Assembly (NCBI GenBank): GCA_037577475.1
Contig: CM075189.1
Span: forward strand, 16,345,839-16,409,838
Direction of reading: 5' to 3'
DNA: 64,000 nucleotides
Source of the DNA: Chaunax sp. Z400
Lineage: Eukaryota > Chordata > Actinopteri > Lophiiformes > Chaunacidae
Every line of letters starts with the position of its first letter. Positions within the stretch are counted from its first letter, which is position 1. The translations under genes were made by a program, and so were the position numbers. Below, piece after piece: positions 25,532 to 38,254 of the stretch. Below the pieces are notes generated by a model. The model was not told the DNA's origin and searched no databases. It worked only from the letters and a program-made list of their open reading frames with translations.

Positions 25532-26073
25532 TAGACAGGCACAGCTGCCCTTGTGTATTCATAAGTAGGTGTGCGTGTGTGTGTAAAGTGTTATTTGAGA
25601 TTGTTTTTAGGCCTCGTGCAATCACACACACTTGTACACTTCTATGACTCATACCAATTAGGCTGCAAACCTTGGCCACCTCTACATCCTCCCCAGACGA
25701 GGCACCAGATATGTCAATTAAAAACCAGGTAATTTGAGAAGACAAAAACAGACGAGGTATCAGGATGGAGGAACAGAGGGATATAGAGAATACATTAGTC
25801 TGCAACCTGATCTGATGTTTCGTTTTTAGCTGTAGCCTCACTCATGCACCACACTTGAATGGAGGGAGAATACACCTCGCAGAAATGGATGCTCATTGTG
25901 AACTGAAAGTAGACTCAATCATCTGATTTTTTTCCTGCAACATCACACCGACTTATCAGGACAGACAGGGCTGGGTTGTTGCAGGATGCCAGTCTGGATT
26001 AACTGATAGAGTTAAGTTGAGTTTAACGATGTTAGAGGACTAATCCTCACATTAAACTGCAGAACTTCATAGT

Positions 26074-26320
26074 AGGGATGGGTATTTCATGCAAAATTGC
26101 TATTCGGCACTATTTGACTATTATTCTAATAGTATGTTCTCTTAATGGTGGTTGCAAACAGCCTGTAGCTGTATCACTGCCACCTTCATTACAAACAGGC
26201 GAAGGGAAAAACAAGGGGAAAAACATTTTTTTTAATGTCAAAATGATAGTCGAATACTATAATACTTTCTTTCTATAATTTAATGACTATCTAAATATTC
26301 AAAAATCAAGGCCCATCCCT
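26074..26320. mobile_element. MITE with AGGGATGGG terminal inverted repeats (family E)
   Basis: 'agggatggg' at 26074-26082 is answered by its exact complement 'cccatccct' at 26312-26320, giving an element of about 247 bp. Subterminal AT-rich arms ('ttattctaatagtat', 'gtcgaatactataat') and an internal 'gaagggaaaaac' are shared, in reverse orientation, with 38255-38400. There is no coding capacity. hAT-type ancestry is possible but not shown; the flanking target duplication is unclear. Confidence 0.55.
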
Positions 26321-27784
26321 GCTTAATAGAGCAATTTAACTTTTTGAAGTCCTGTTTTTAATCTATATCCCATATATTATGTTTGATCTCATGCTTCCAT
26401 TCATTAAGAATCGGCCACTCCATTAACATAAATTACGTACAATGCACAATCTCATTTATTTAAACTTGTCTGGGTTTGATTTTTTTCCTCTGCCAGATGT
26501 CAGATTTGCATTTTTCTGTATGTTTACAGATGTCGATAGCTGAGCTGTTAAATCACCACAAATCATCACAGAAGCTACTTATGAATGGACCTGCATGTGC
26601 GCACACACACACAACTAAACACACTCCAGCAAAAATACGTTGCTGCTCACTTTCATTAAAACGGAAAGCTGCATTTTTACATTCACAAGCACTAAAAACC
26701 ACCAACTCGCACAACTCCAAACCGCTTCCTTCGTTTCTTCTTACACACTCCGCTGCAGACATTTCAAGTTGTCGTCACATCTGGTTTGGACTATAACATT
26801 TCTGTCATTCACTCTTCTGGGACGGGAAAATAATTCGAAATTTCACACAAAGGGGAGAGCAAAGGAAAAGAGGAGAGATCAAGAAAAAGAGGGAGAAAGA
26901 AATGAGAACTTTCCTGGCATTAATTGAGGTTTGTTGAGCGAAAAAAAAAACTTTTGGTTTCACTTTACTGGTGGTCCCATCTGCGCACTCCAACGCATGC
27001 ATGCACAACACTTCAGATAAACAAGACCGTACGCACACACACTCACATAAACTATTTACTCATGCAAACATTTGCCAACCTACACACAATAAAAGAACAA
27101 GCACTCCAGGGAATCTTCTAATTTCCTCTCTTAACAAAAGCCTTCACAAAATGCCTCTCCATCACTTCCAGCCATCAGGGCAGCGGCGCGGTGGATATTT
27201 CATGGCAATCAAATGCTATGAGGTCCGGGAGGCAAAAAAAAGGGAAACTGTGAAAATATTGATTCAAATTAAAATGTGGTCGGGGAAAAATGAGCCAGCT
27301 GACTGAGCAAGGAGGAATGAGGGCTGAGATTGAGTGCTAATATGAAAAAGGTGTTAAAGATACCTTGGCTCAGAAATTGAGAGGCAAAGACAATAAGACG
27401 CAGGTGTGGGCTCATTACTGTGAAACGGAGCGGTCAAAGAATAATTACCACAGGACCACACAGGAGAGGAGAGGAGAAACAAGGAGGCAAAGTAAACCAT
27501 CAGAGAGAAAAACGCCAAGGAGAGAAGCAGAAAACAACACAGTCCATTACATCTTAGAGACAACTTCACCAAAGCATCCATCTATTTCATCCCCATGCTA
27601 TGAACATCATTGCCTATGCAGATTGTTCTAGCTATGAAAACACTACTCTCTATGCTACCTGCCTCAGATGTTGCTGACTTGAATCACAGGGAGGGGTCAG
27701 CTTTGAACGTTGAATGGGACGAGCATGAAGTTTCTCTGGATACCATTTGTTTGATCTGCAAATGTAGTGATGTAACCTCTTACT

Positions 27785-27900
27785 TTAGCCCCATTTCCAC
27801 TGCCATTTCCTCTTTTTGCGTTTCCATTAGGTAAAAAGTACCTGGCACTTCTTTTTTAGTACCTCTCTTTTTAGTACCTTTTAAAAAAAATTGTTTTATA
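27785..27900. repeat. possible MITE end with TAGTACC/AAGTACC repeats
   Basis: 'agccccatttccactgcc', 'aaaaagtacctgg' and two 'tttagtacct' copies resemble fish repeats that carry 'tttccattag...aaaagtacc'. The second inverted end was not found. Confidence 0.3.
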
Positions 27901-28095
27901 GCATGTGAGCTGTGATAGCCAATATTCCTGGTCCCAGTTTGCGTTGGATACAACATGGTGATAGGTAGAAGTTTTGGTAACCTGCAAATTGTGTTATCTC
28001 AATAAAACTGTATTAAGAATTCATTTTCATTTCAGTCCATGTTTGATTTTAAGAAAACCACTGAGGATTTTATGGGTCCTTATAAAAAAAAAAGT

Positions 28096-28119
28096 CTACC
28101 ACAGAGATTTCTGTGGTAG
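28096..28119. other. perfect 10-bp stem, 4-nt loop hairpin
   Basis: 'ctaccacaga' GATT 'tctgtggtag'. The stem is perfect and preceded by an A run. It is too short for a microRNA precursor and no function can be assigned. Confidence 0.7.
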
Positions 28120-28400
28120 CCATACCTATACTGCTGCAGGTGCATAAAATACAATCTACAATTACATCTAATTGACGGTTTTAAATTTACACGTATGTGT
28201 AGTTTTGAATGGAATCACTAAAGGTGGTCTTTTTTCCAAGAAGCACATTTTTCTTTCCATGTTCAGATTCTAAGTGCCCGATGAAAAGGACTTAATATTA
28301 CAAATTCCTGTTTTGCTCATGGAGGTTCGCCCAATGCATTGTGGCCAAAGCAGATGTGTGTGTAAAAATGTGAGAGAGAATAAAAGGACAGTGAATCAGA

Positions 28401-28402
28401 GC

Positions 28403-28437
<35 letters not shown>

Positions 28438-28456
28438 CGAGAGAGCGAGAGAGAGG
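28401..28456. repeat. (GA)n microsatellite with GC interruptions
   Basis: GA tract ending in three 'gcgagaga' units. Confidence 0.95.
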
Positions 28457-28987
28457 CAGCAGCTGCCTGGATGACCTCAGCGGCAGCTGCTGCCCCCTCC
28501 CACCCTGCTCCCCTCTGTATGCCAGCTCCCCTTTGAAGTTCAGATCCAGAGCGATACAGCTTTGGATCACATACCGATAATCATTACTGGAGATAAAAGG
28601 ATATTATTTACTGTCAATATGGCAGTTTACTGTGCCATCTAGGATGAAACACGTATTCTTCCAACTACAATTGGAACGCAACTTTGACATTAATGTCAAG
28701 GAAGTTTTAGCTGAGAGGAATAATATCTATGGATGTTGCAGGTGTTTCTATATTAAGAAAAACAATATAGACTGTTATAGACCTTATATAAATTTTATGT
28801 GTGTATTAATTGGTCTCTAACTATAAAAAATAAATAAATGTCACTTGGGCTCGACACTGAATTTAAATTGCAACATATATGAATACTCTGTAAAGAGTAG
28901 AGCCTTTAATTCCAGCCTGTCTTTCAAGTACTGATGCTGGGCAGGGAGAGATAATTTGGTCAGATTCTCTGGATCTCTAGAGCCTCT

Positions 28988-29046
28988 CACACACACACAC
29001 ACACACACAAACACACACAGACACGTATGTACACACACACACACAC
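28988..29046. repeat. (CA)n microsatellite, two blocks
   Basis: Two CA blocks separated by 'gacacgtatgt'. Confidence 0.9.
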
Positions 29047-29654
29047 CTATAGAATGGCATGTAGGGAAGGGATGATGCACACATAGAGGGGTATGGGGAC
29101 ATTTGCATGTGAAAAGGTTACATGAACAGGAGATGAAGGAAGAAAAAAAAGGAGTCCCAGTATAGAGGGGAAAAACACCAGTATTTGAGTCCACAGGGTC
29201 ACAGCTGACAGCCTATACATGATAACTCATAGTTTCTACGACTGAGACAAACACATGAAAACAATCTGGATGCAAAAAAAAAAACAAGAAAGGGATGACA
29301 ATGAGTCTTTCACAGAGATATTGAAATTGAGACACGCATTCCAGACTACACTGACTCGTACACACTAAAGAAAAAAAAATAAGTGTCTTTGATAATCTCT
29401 TATTCATACTCAAACAGGTACACACAAGCAAAACAATTGTGGTCATGAACAAACACAGACACACACGGGGAAAACAGAAAAAAAACAAGCCTACATAGGC
29501 TTGATTACTTTATAATGGGCCATCAATCTAACCAGTCTGATTGTATCCTTGAAACTCACACTGCAGAGTCAAGATAAGCAAACAGGCAAGTCTGAAAAAT
29601 AACAAAGAAAGACAATGAGGAAAAATAAAGAAAAATCCTATGTACTTAAAAAAA

Positions 29655-29960
29655 TGTGTGCCCGAGGACACAGATGCCCCTGGTTCCGTGGTGATTAACC
29701 TTAACATAATAATGACATAAATAATGCCTCAGTTCAAATTTGCCTAAAAGCAAATTGAAGAAAGCCATAATGAGAAGCACACCTTTGGGCCTCCTACAAA
29801 GCATGTGTGAAATTTCATTGAATTCTGTCCATCGGTTTTTGAAAAGGTGGATAGACCATACCCCTATCAAACCTGTACAGACCCCCTGTCAGGGGTAAAA
29901 CCCTGTATGCTCCCTTTGGCGGGGGCATGATGAAAAAGAGAAAATGTGAGTGCCGTCCCT
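29655..29960. repeat. dispersed repeat family B, copy 1
   Basis: Contains 'gaggacacagatgc' and, about 150 bp on, 'catgtgtgaaatttcattga' plus 'attctgtccatcgg'. The same two anchors in the same order occur at 49567 and 49987. It resembles a fish repeat I recall with 'cccaaggacacagatgcccc' and 'cctcagttcaaat'. The 3' border near 29960 is a guess. It lies about 200 bp from the fgfrl1 Ig1 exon donor. Confidence 0.5.
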
Positions 29961-30155
29961 CAAGTAGATTTCCTGTACTGTTTTCCTCTAAAATAAGTTT
30001 AAACTGTAAATGATGGCATAGATTTACACCAGGTTTGTTTGAAAAATAGTACATAATTTAACTTTTAGGAAAAACAAATTCAGTTGTGTCCATTTGATTA
30101 GGTCTCTATTTGTTTCCGATGTCAAATTAACATTATCTTTTTACAAACCACTTAC

Positions 30156-30428
30156 CTATGACGATGAGTGTGTAGTTGATGTTCACGCTGCCAAACCCAT
30201 TGGTGGCCTTACAGATATAAGTCCCCGCATCGTCAGTCTCCACTTCCTTAATACGCAGAGCGTGCTGTAACACCCTGAAACGCGTCCAGCCGCTGTGGAT
30301 GTTACGGCCATCTTTGGTCCACATGATGAGCGGTGGGGGGTCGCCATCGACGGGGCAGGGCAGCTTCATGGTGCGACCCAGTCGGATGCTCTGCCGGTGG
30401 GCAACTCTCTCTGAGACTCTGGGTGGAC
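30156..30428 (-). CDS. fgfrl1: FGFRL1 exon encoding the first Ig-like domain
   Basis: FGFRL1 is a single-pass FGF receptor-family protein with three Ig domains that binds FGFs and heparin but lacks a tyrosine kinase. It is known for roles in cell adhesion, kidney, diaphragm and cartilage. This minus-strand exon is bounded by 'tacttccttaAG' and 'GTAAGT', is 273 nt long and is phase 1 at both ends. Spliced to the signal-peptide exon it reads G-PPRVSERVAHRQSIRLGRTM and onward. Blocks such as 'GDPPPLIMWTKDGRNIHSGW', 'AGTYICKATNGFGS' and 'INYTLIVI' match vertebrate FGFRL1 nearly residue for residue. The Ig fold signals are present: Cys at residue about 45, Trp at 57, the D-x-G-x-Y-x-C motif with Cys at 93, and one N-Y-T glycosylation sequon near 105. 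Which paralogue (a or b) this is cannot be decided here. Confidence 0.97.
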
Positions 30429-33400
30429 CTTAAGGAAGTAAAAAGAAGCGTTATTGAGATGATGAAACACTATTAAACACTGCAGCGGGAGGTAGTAACA
30501 GCCCCAAACAGGGCGAGCCAGCGAGCCGGTATGACAGGATAGAGGTGTCATGTTGTATTGTGTGTGTGACCCGCTAGTAGCAGTTAGTAGTAAACTAAGA
30601 GATGCAGCTAAAAATGTTTTCAAATTGAGGAGACAGCGCGAGGTCCGGGAGATTTTTAGCCTGATGCTGTGTTAAACGTCACACCTCTTTTGCTTGCGGA
30701 ACACCGAGACACTATTAAATAAAAAACACACACTTGAGCAGCGTTACACCGGCATAGTCTTGTTCAAAGCAAACAAAGGTGGTGCGAAGGGTCTTTTTTT
30801 GTGAGACTATTGCGCCATCCCTGTAAAAAGGGCTACAGAGTTACTGTAGCGTAATTACTGTCAACACAATTCAGGTCTTTGCCTTTATAGGTCATTCTGA
30901 TCCACTTTGGTAAAGATAAGTTACTCATCAAAACCTCGCAGAGCCCCAAATCTTCATACATCCTCTTTCGTCTTACCAAATATCCAAAAACTGCATGTGT
31001 TAATGATGGTTTCTGTCTAATTGATTAATGGATTACTCATTTCAGCTTTCACAATCAAGATGTTCCATTTTCTTTGCAAAATATGTGGCTTCATAGATTG
31101 TAAGTGATTGCCTTCCCACCCAACAGCAGGTGTGTTGAGGGATGGAGGCATTTCAACAAAAGTAGATCAGTCACCAGGATTAAGATCGAGGTTAGGATGA
31201 CCACTCATAATACCTACTCCCATTTTCACCACTATTTTCAGAGGCCTCCAAATTTAACACACAAGAATTATCGTTTAACCTTTAAGAAGTTCATAATGGC
31301 TAAAACATTGACATTTCAGCACAGACAACAATAGATTCCCCGGGGAGAAAACACAAAGCCAAGCTAATATCAATTGAGATGTCATGCCGAGACGTAAAAT
31401 CATGCATGACCTTGACCGCTCAGTAGTCGGTCTACTGTGAAACTGCACACTATAAAAACAGATGGGGTGAAGGAGCAGACTGACTGAATGATGGCAGGAA
31501 ATTAGAGAGTGACGGAGAGAAGTGGGGCTGATAGGCAGAACAAACAGGGGTGAGGAGGACGGGAAAGAGAGGAAGGAGGGTAAGAAGAGAAGGAAGGAAG
31601 GAAATGAAGGAAATGAGGTAAGATGAAATTTAAGGGAGTATGTCTGAGAAGAGAAATGGAATGAAATATGGCCAAATACGACCGTGGTGCAAAGAAAGAC
31701 AAACAGGAAGATAAGAGCGATGGAAACTGGAGGAGTTTGCAAGGTTCAGTGCATACTGTACATCTCTGTTTAGCTTGTCATTACTCCTTTCGGGTTAAAA
31801 CAATACCATCCAAATATAACACTAAAAACTCAGAATAGGCCACCGTGTAGCAAACAAAGTGTCTGTAAAGGCAACAGAAGGCAATTGTATGGACGGACAT
31901 CAGAAAACAACCCCCTTCAGGTCACGTCCTGGAGTTAAAGATTTAAGGGAAGGACAAAGGGTGGTTAGATTTTTAAATGTGCCTGATAAAGGCTTATCTC
32001 TAAGAATACCTATTGTCTGATAAAGATTTAGAAACATATGTAAACAAACCTCAAATATAAACATTTTAGGCGTGTTTATTTTATTGCCCCTTTTCTCTAA
32101 TATCGTCTTATCACACGAGATTAACACAGCCTGGTGCCATATATTGTGTTTGGAGACCTTTAATTTGCCCTTGTATACAGGTAACATTAAGTCTAAGTCA
32201 GCTTTTGGTGGTTTGTGGAGAAAGAAGGGAAAGATAAGTTGAGATGTGGGATAGAATGTGGTTCTAGTAGAGAAGGATAGAAAACATTTGAGCCACGTAA
32301 AGCAATTTGTGGTGCAAATTAGAGGTAGATGGAAAAACAGTAGACGATACACTGACCTCACCATCAGGAGTAATTGAGTTTCAGAGTCTGGCTCAAGTGA
32401 AACGGTTCACAGAAGTCACAGTTCGGTTCAGACACTGATTCAAACATGATTTAGGAGTCAAGCTTCAGTGCCAGTATGGTGGGGTGGGAAAAAAAGCAAC
32501 ATCCTTTAATTGCTAGCCTATCATCTCGCTGCTGTCTTTGTAAATATGACATATATGTTCCTCCAGTTCTTTCATGCTGCCGTTTTGCGCCGCCTCCACC
32601 TCTCAATCATGGCCCAGTCTTCAAAGATTCACCAGATTCATCAGCCGCCACCACCACCAGAGTCTAGACACCAAGGGGGGATATATATCTTGCTGCTGGT
32701 CAGGACAGATGCCCTGCAATCTCAATCTCCCTGAAAAGTCTAAGCGCCAAAGACTTTCTGACACTGAAGACTTTCAAACATACTAATTATCACATATCAT
32801 TCACACCTGCATGCAACAATCTAGATACCATCTAGTTTGTTTGCTACTGTTTGGCACAGATACACAGACCGTTAGAGCCTTATCAAGTACATTTCCACAT
32901 ATGGAAAAGACCTGAAAAGACCCTGACATTCATTGACTACTCTCTTGAAGGTTAATTCCTGCTTGTTTCAACTTCAGACCACGCTTTCATTTTCACACAG
33001 CAGTACTGTTAATCTTTCTATAAGTTAAACATTTTGAGTTCTGGAAACATCACGACAAAGAACTCTGGAAGGTTGTAAGCAGTTTTCTTAAAACACTAAA
33101 TATGGAGGTAAAACCAAAATAGTATGAACAACAGAAACCACCATTGGATTCACAAATTCCCTGCAGGGTAACAGCTCAGAAAATTCAGAGTTAAAAAAAA
33201 CACCTCACCTGTCTCCAGAACAAATCAAAACATGCACCTTGATTTATGCCCTCGGTGTGCAGCTGTAGAAGATAAATAAGGTGAAGTCAAGGTGTGTACA
33301 CAAAGCCTGTTATAAAAAAAGCTACAGTCGTCTTCTAGTATTTGCTGTCACGATGGGCTGTTGTTTTAACGGGAGAGCAGGAGGTGGACACGATGATGGA

Positions 33401-33699
33401 TGGGTGGAGGTGAAATGTGTGAAAAAGACATTAGTCACGCAGAGGTATTCACAGGAGCTTCTCCTCCTCTTGCCTCCTTCCATTTTCGTATTCTCTTTGC
33501 CCCTGAATGGGGGATTGCACTCGTTCGGCTGTATGGTTTTCTCATCAGGGGCCAAACAGCTCACTCTTCCTATAAATACTGTATACACACCTCTATTCCT
33601 TTCACTTTTCTCATTCACTTATTCTTCTTTCCTATTTCCTTGTTAAATACACTGTATCTCCATCTATAATCTCCCTCTTTCCTTGTCTTACTTAAACTC

Positions 33700-33965
33700 T
33701 AGTTTCCTATAAGGATAAGGAGCTCCCAGATCTTGTGTCGTCTTCCCAAACTGAAGATATATTAGGTTGATCTAGTAACTTCTACTATCCCGATCCTACC
33801 ACCTTTTATACAGATGTCAATTCAGTTCTGTTACTTCTTCTGGAGGTGGAACAAAATTGACCCTCCATTACGCCTTTTGTCAGGTTTATACAGAGCGGAG
33901 CGGCTTAATAAAGGCGCAGCAGCCAGACTTCAACAGTCTGTGTAAAAGGGGGCTTTCGACTCTCT
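33700..33965 (+). repeat. dispersed repeat family A, copy
   Basis: 'ggagctcccagatcttgtg', 'gtcgtcttcccaaactgaag', 'tatacagatgt', 'ggaggtggaacaaaattgac' and 'agtctgtgtaaaaggggg' align in order with 54040-54215 ('gggagctcccaaac', 'tacacagatgt', 'ggaggcggaataaaacgg', 'ggctgtgtaaatg'). Noncoding and diverged. It is probably an old nonautonomous DNA element, although no target duplication was seen. Confidence 0.6.
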
Positions 33966-34240
33966 TAGGGAAGTTAGATAAATCAATGATTTTATTCAAG
34001 GTGAGGTTAAGTTTCATTTAGACGCCTGTTTCTATGGGTTTGAACATTGTGGTAAACATTTGGGATAATGTAAGAACACAACTCATCCAAACTTTAACAA
34101 AGGCCTGGTCATTTTTAGACATTTTAATGTGGAAATGCTACAAATTATATGTTTATTGTACCTATTTTTTTTTCTTTCTCTACATTTATTTCGTGGATTT
34201 CATTTTTTCTCTCCAGCAGATTGAAAACTCATTCCCCTGA

Positions 34241-34430
34241 ATGCTTACCACTCCCCTGCTACCTCTCTCTTTCTTGACTTTAACTCCTCGCCTCCCCTCT
34301 CTACCTCCTCCTGGTCTCTCTTTTTCCCTGTCATTACACTTTTCCTCTTTCTATTTTGCTCCCTCACTCCCCGCTCCCTCTTTCCTCAAGTTAAACGCAG
34401 CATCTCTTCTTTCTCTCCGGGGTGATTTAG
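34241..34430. repeat. pyrimidine-rich low-complexity tract
   Basis: Mostly C/T on the plus strand (cctctctctttcttgac, ctcccctctctacctcctcc). It gives an open but compositionally biased Ser/Leu/Pro frame. Confidence 0.6.
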
Positions 34431-34601
34431 TGGTCTCCTGTCTTTATCAGATCTGCGAGCACACAGACACACTTCCCCAGTTTCTTCCCCAGAGGATCAC
34501 AGGAGCAGGACCTCTACCTGAACCTCTCAACTTTCGACAGTTAACCTCTCCTACATCTCTCCCCGATGACGGGAACACACAACAGCAGCCTCCTTTCTTT
34601 C

Positions 34602-34629
34602 CCCTCCTCCTCCTCCTCCTCCTCCTCCA
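34602..34629. repeat. (CTC)n microsatellite
   Basis: About nine perfect trinucleotide units. Confidence 0.93.
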
Positions 34630-34851
34630 CGGTCCATGACCGAAGTAAATCTGTCTCTAGGGGTGAAACTGAAGCGAGTAAAAAATCTATTCTTCTCTTT
34701 CACAAGACACAAGGTCAGTGTGTGTGTGTGTGTTTTTGCACATTTTGCTCATTTAAAAAAAAAAATGTGATGCTGCAAGAAAATGGCTACAAATATTGTC
34801 CAGAGATGAACTACTAATTACAGTCTGTGTCTTTGTGTTTGTTTGTCCTGA

Positions 34852-34877
34852 TGTGTGTGTGTGTGTGTGTGGGGGGG
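34852..34877. repeat. (GT)n tract followed by G run
   Basis: About ten GT units then seven G. Confidence 0.9.
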
Positions 34878-35590
34878 AGAAAAGAAAATTGCAGGCATTT
34901 AAAACTTTGGTCTGTTTAATCCATTTTGGGCTTAATGGTGCGTCCTTGTCTGCAACCGGCTCCTTGCAACAATATAAAGCACCTTAAAGGTTGTTTGTCT
35001 GCCTCCACAACCAGACACACAAACACCCTCCCTCTCTTTCCTCTTACACAGAGGGAGTGTTTAGGTAGGTTATATGTGCATGTCTGGTATTCTGCCTAAT
35101 GACAGGAAAACACAGCCCACGTCAGAGACACGCACACGCACACACGACTCCCACAGAGACAGAACCTTCCAGCTTGGAGCTGCACATCCTCTGCATGGAT
35201 GTTGACTGAAGGATGGAGTCTGCAGGCCAAATCAAGCAGAGCAGAAATCAGTTCATACAGTCTGTTCTCCCAAACCAACTATAAATATACTGCTTAAAGA
35301 TATTAGATTTCCACATTAAAATGCCTAAAACCGACTTGACCTGTGCTGTATATTATTACCCCAAAATGTTTCCAAGAATTTTCAAAACGCAGAGAAATTT
35401 TGTCATTTTATTGGAGGTATCTGTGAGATTTAGCCGCCTGTTGCTGTAACTTCTAGGAGAGAGTCAGAGAGTGAGATAGGGAGTGAATGTGACAAAACAA
35501 TCTAAATAAAACTAAAACATGACCTTATCCATTTAACATTTCTGCATGAGTCAGATTTCATCAGCAGTGGTAGTTTAATTAGTGGAGGGT

Positions 35591-35688
35591 GGCAGTGACC
35601 TGGCCACCGCTGCCGGCCTGCCAACCAGAGAGCGTTGAGGATAAAGGCCGAAACGCTCGGTGAAGGTTGGGCACCTCCTGATGACCTC
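35591..35688 (-). repeat. dispersed repeat family C, copy 1 (inverted relative to 60.9 kb)
   Basis: The 98 bp from 'ggcagtgacctggccaccgc' to 'cctgatgacctc' match the reverse complement of 60898-60995 with four mismatches that I can count, about 96 percent identity. Flanks diverge: this copy has an extra 'gtcccggacc' before 'aacgcattcagagg', where the other continues directly to 'aacgcatccagatg'. GC-rich; family unknown. Confidence 0.8.
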
Positions 35689-35789
35689 GTCCCGGACCAA
35701 CGCATTCAGAGGATGCAACCAGCGGCTTCTCCTACCAATGATTTCTAAGTGGATTCATGGACATTGCAGATATAGTCGGGGCGTTTAAG

Positions 35790-36000
35790 TAAAGCCGGGC
35801 TCACACTACTAGAGATTTAAAATCCTAACACACATAATGAGAGTCTCCGCAGATTAATCTTCTATTGAATCTCAAAGATACACACTGCAAGATTCAAAAA
35901 TAACGGAGCAGCACACACTATAGGATTTCATTAAGATTCTCGTGCCAAAGGAAGCAATGACTGCACCGCTACGCCTGTGGCGCTGAGGATTTTTTCTTAC
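35790..36000. repeat. possible MITE (GCCGGGCTCACACTAC type)
   Basis: 'aaagccgggctcacactact' followed by AT-rich sequence and 'gcagcacacactataggatt' resembles fish elements that start with 'gccgggctcacactac'. No complementary end could be delimited. Confidence 0.35.
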
Positions 36001-37051
36001 CTCAGTGAAAAAGAAACATATAACTGCAGTATGCCGAGTTATGACTCAGAAGATTGACTCAAATTCAAATCGCAGTATCTACTCTCCCCCTGCGCCTCCC
36101 CTCCACTTCACTTCTCCCACGGCTCACAGCTCAAAAATCTCATCTAGCATATACTCCACTCCAGTCTAGCCTAGTCAACACTAAGGTATTAAGGTTGGAC
36201 ATAAGTTTAGTTTAGTCACCGGAAGTCCACGTCAACTCAACTCTAACCTCAACAAATCCAGTTTACTCTAGTCCAGTGTGGTTCAGCTCAGTCAGATCCC
36301 ATCTAGTCATGACCAAGCAACATTGATTGATTGCTTATTCAGGTTAGGAAGTCTACTAGTCATCAAGCTATAATGTAGACAGACTGTTTTTCTTGCTTTG
36401 GCCAACAAATACAACAAATACACTTTGGCATATTCACATGCTAACATTAGCAGATATAAAACAGTAGAGTTTAGTATATTATCTTTGGTCTTCTGGTCAA
36501 GCACTTCCTCGAAATTCAAAGATGGCAGCCAGAGAATGTCTTGGGCTCACTGCTGTTTGTTTCAATCAGTCTAACTAATGCCTTTCACAGACATTTCCGT
36601 GAATGAAATCCAAAAAAAAAAAAGGATGCCAAGTGGCTGACAAAGCAGGAGCAAGCTATTGTGCATTAGAAGAACTGTTGACATCTACCATCCATCATAA
36701 GGACACAACTGAGGTTTCTAGAAGCAAAAATGGCTTTACAGCATTGAAATACGTTATTTGTCGAAGTGCTGAACAATTACCTGCTGAAATTTAGTCATTT
36801 TTTGTGATGCATATTGTGGCAGTGAGTGACAGCTGAGCCTGCCTGCTATCTTTTTGTACTGGATGGAGAGCTGACCCTTTGGTCCCCTTAACATTTGACT
36901 GGTCTTTGAGTCAGATGGTTCTGCAGAGTCCGACAGAACGTTGTTGTTGGCAGGGAAGTGAGGCTGTAGGGAGAGGGGAGAGCCGAGGAATGCTTTTGAT
37001 GGCGACCACTTAACAGCGGGACACATCGTTGATGTACTGCGCAAGGTAGGA

Positions 37052-37078
37052 GTGTGTGTGTGTGTGTGTGTATATATG
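37052..37078. repeat. (GT)n(AT)n compound microsatellite
   Basis: About ten GT units then 'atatatg'. On the minus strand it encodes a short His-Thr run that is not the FGFRL1 tail. Confidence 0.9.
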
Positions 37079-37665
37079 CACGGCGAGCTGTGAAAGACAA
37101 CCGGGTCCTCGAGAGGTCATCATTATTATCGGATCAGTAATAAAAGTAATATTTACCTCTTTCCTTGGCTCCCGTAAGCTCAGAGTTAATAGAATGGACC
37201 AAAGGCTTATCCTTGAGCAATGCGGTTCAATGAGAATTTGTGTGTGCACTACTCAAATTACCCCTCTTCCCATAAGTCTGCTATTTATGCGATACTTTAA
37301 GTGAGCAGAATCAATTTTTTTTTTTTTTGCTCAAACTTAAAGATTTAACCCAACTCAAAATGTCTGAGATCTCTTCCTCTCGTTCACTCACACACTAGTC
37401 TGAAACACTCAAGCCTTTCTTTGGCCTGAGGCAACAGGAAGACTGATGGATAGACATTAACACAGGGAGATACAGAGACACTTTCTCGTTCTGACCCAGT
37501 CACTTCCACCTCTACAATAGGTCAACTGCTGCTTGTTACTCTGTCCTGACAGCTAACATTGGACCTGAGGCGGGGGAGGATATACCGACATCATTCAAGG
37601 GCTACAAGACATGCACATACACACACATGTAAAACCTAAATCCTACACTCGTCTCTCACACATAC

Positions 37666-37692
37666 AAACACACACACACACACACACACACC
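37666..37692. repeat. (CA)n microsatellite
   Basis: About thirteen CA units. Confidence 0.92.
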
Positions 37693-38254
37693 CGCACACA
37701 AGCAAGAAGGGCTAGAAAACACTAAAAAAAAGTTTGAGGAATCTGCTGAGTGGTTGGCACAGCAACTTGATCCCCTGAGCGTCTCACATCCTTGCCGTTC
37801 TCAGAGCAGACACAGACATAAAGGTGTAAAAACGTCTGTAATCTGTTTTTCATTCAGATATTTTCTGACCAAATAAAAAATCTCAAGACCTTTCCTCGGA
37901 ATGTGATTTGTTTTTTCAATCTTACTTTTTCTCTCCTGTTACTCCTTCTTCGCCTCTCTTTCTTTCTCTATTCCTTCCTTTCATTGCAGTTTTTCTAATA
38001 GCTGGTTATATTGTTACACCTTTCTTCTATTCTGGCTGCTGCACCTGTCTGCTTTTTACCTGGAGGACAAACCCTCTACAGCGAAAGTATTGTAAATAGT
38101 GAATACATGATTGCATGAATGCATTTCCTCATGTACTTTCTGTAGATGTAATATCAAAATAGGATTTTTGCTATATTTATCACAATATGGCACAAAATAT
38201 GGCAAAATATCACAATACGAAAATTCACTGCAATAACCAATCCTAAAATCTACC

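Larger units (their letters stand above)
1..30155 (-). other. fgfrl1: fgfrl1 intron following the Ig1 exon (runs off the window)
   Basis: This stretch lies downstream, on the minus strand, of the Ig1 exon donor at 30155. No frame in it reads as a second or third Ig domain, transmembrane segment or His-rich tail of FGFRL1, so I take all of it as intron, more than 30 kb long. It holds the microsatellites, SINE, Tc1, L2 and MITE copies listed separately. Stretches of 300 bp or more in which I see nothing specific are 1250-1890, 1940-3020, 4020-5510, 7200-9880, 11890-12530, 13640-15220, 15440-16230, 16610-17650, 17700-18310, 19670-20370, 20590-23890, 25540-26070, 26330-27780 and 28460-28980. Confidence 0.6.

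Noticed and set aside
37010..37249. Minus-strand frame with 'YTHTHTHS' resembling the His-rich FGFRL1 C-terminus
   Set aside because: It lies between the signal-peptide and Ig1 exons, so it cannot be the 3' coding end. It comes from a GT/AT microsatellite and lacks the conserved tail residues (VEGKVHQH type). The same holds for the His-Thr frames at 3761-4040, 47455-47910 and 59491-59748.
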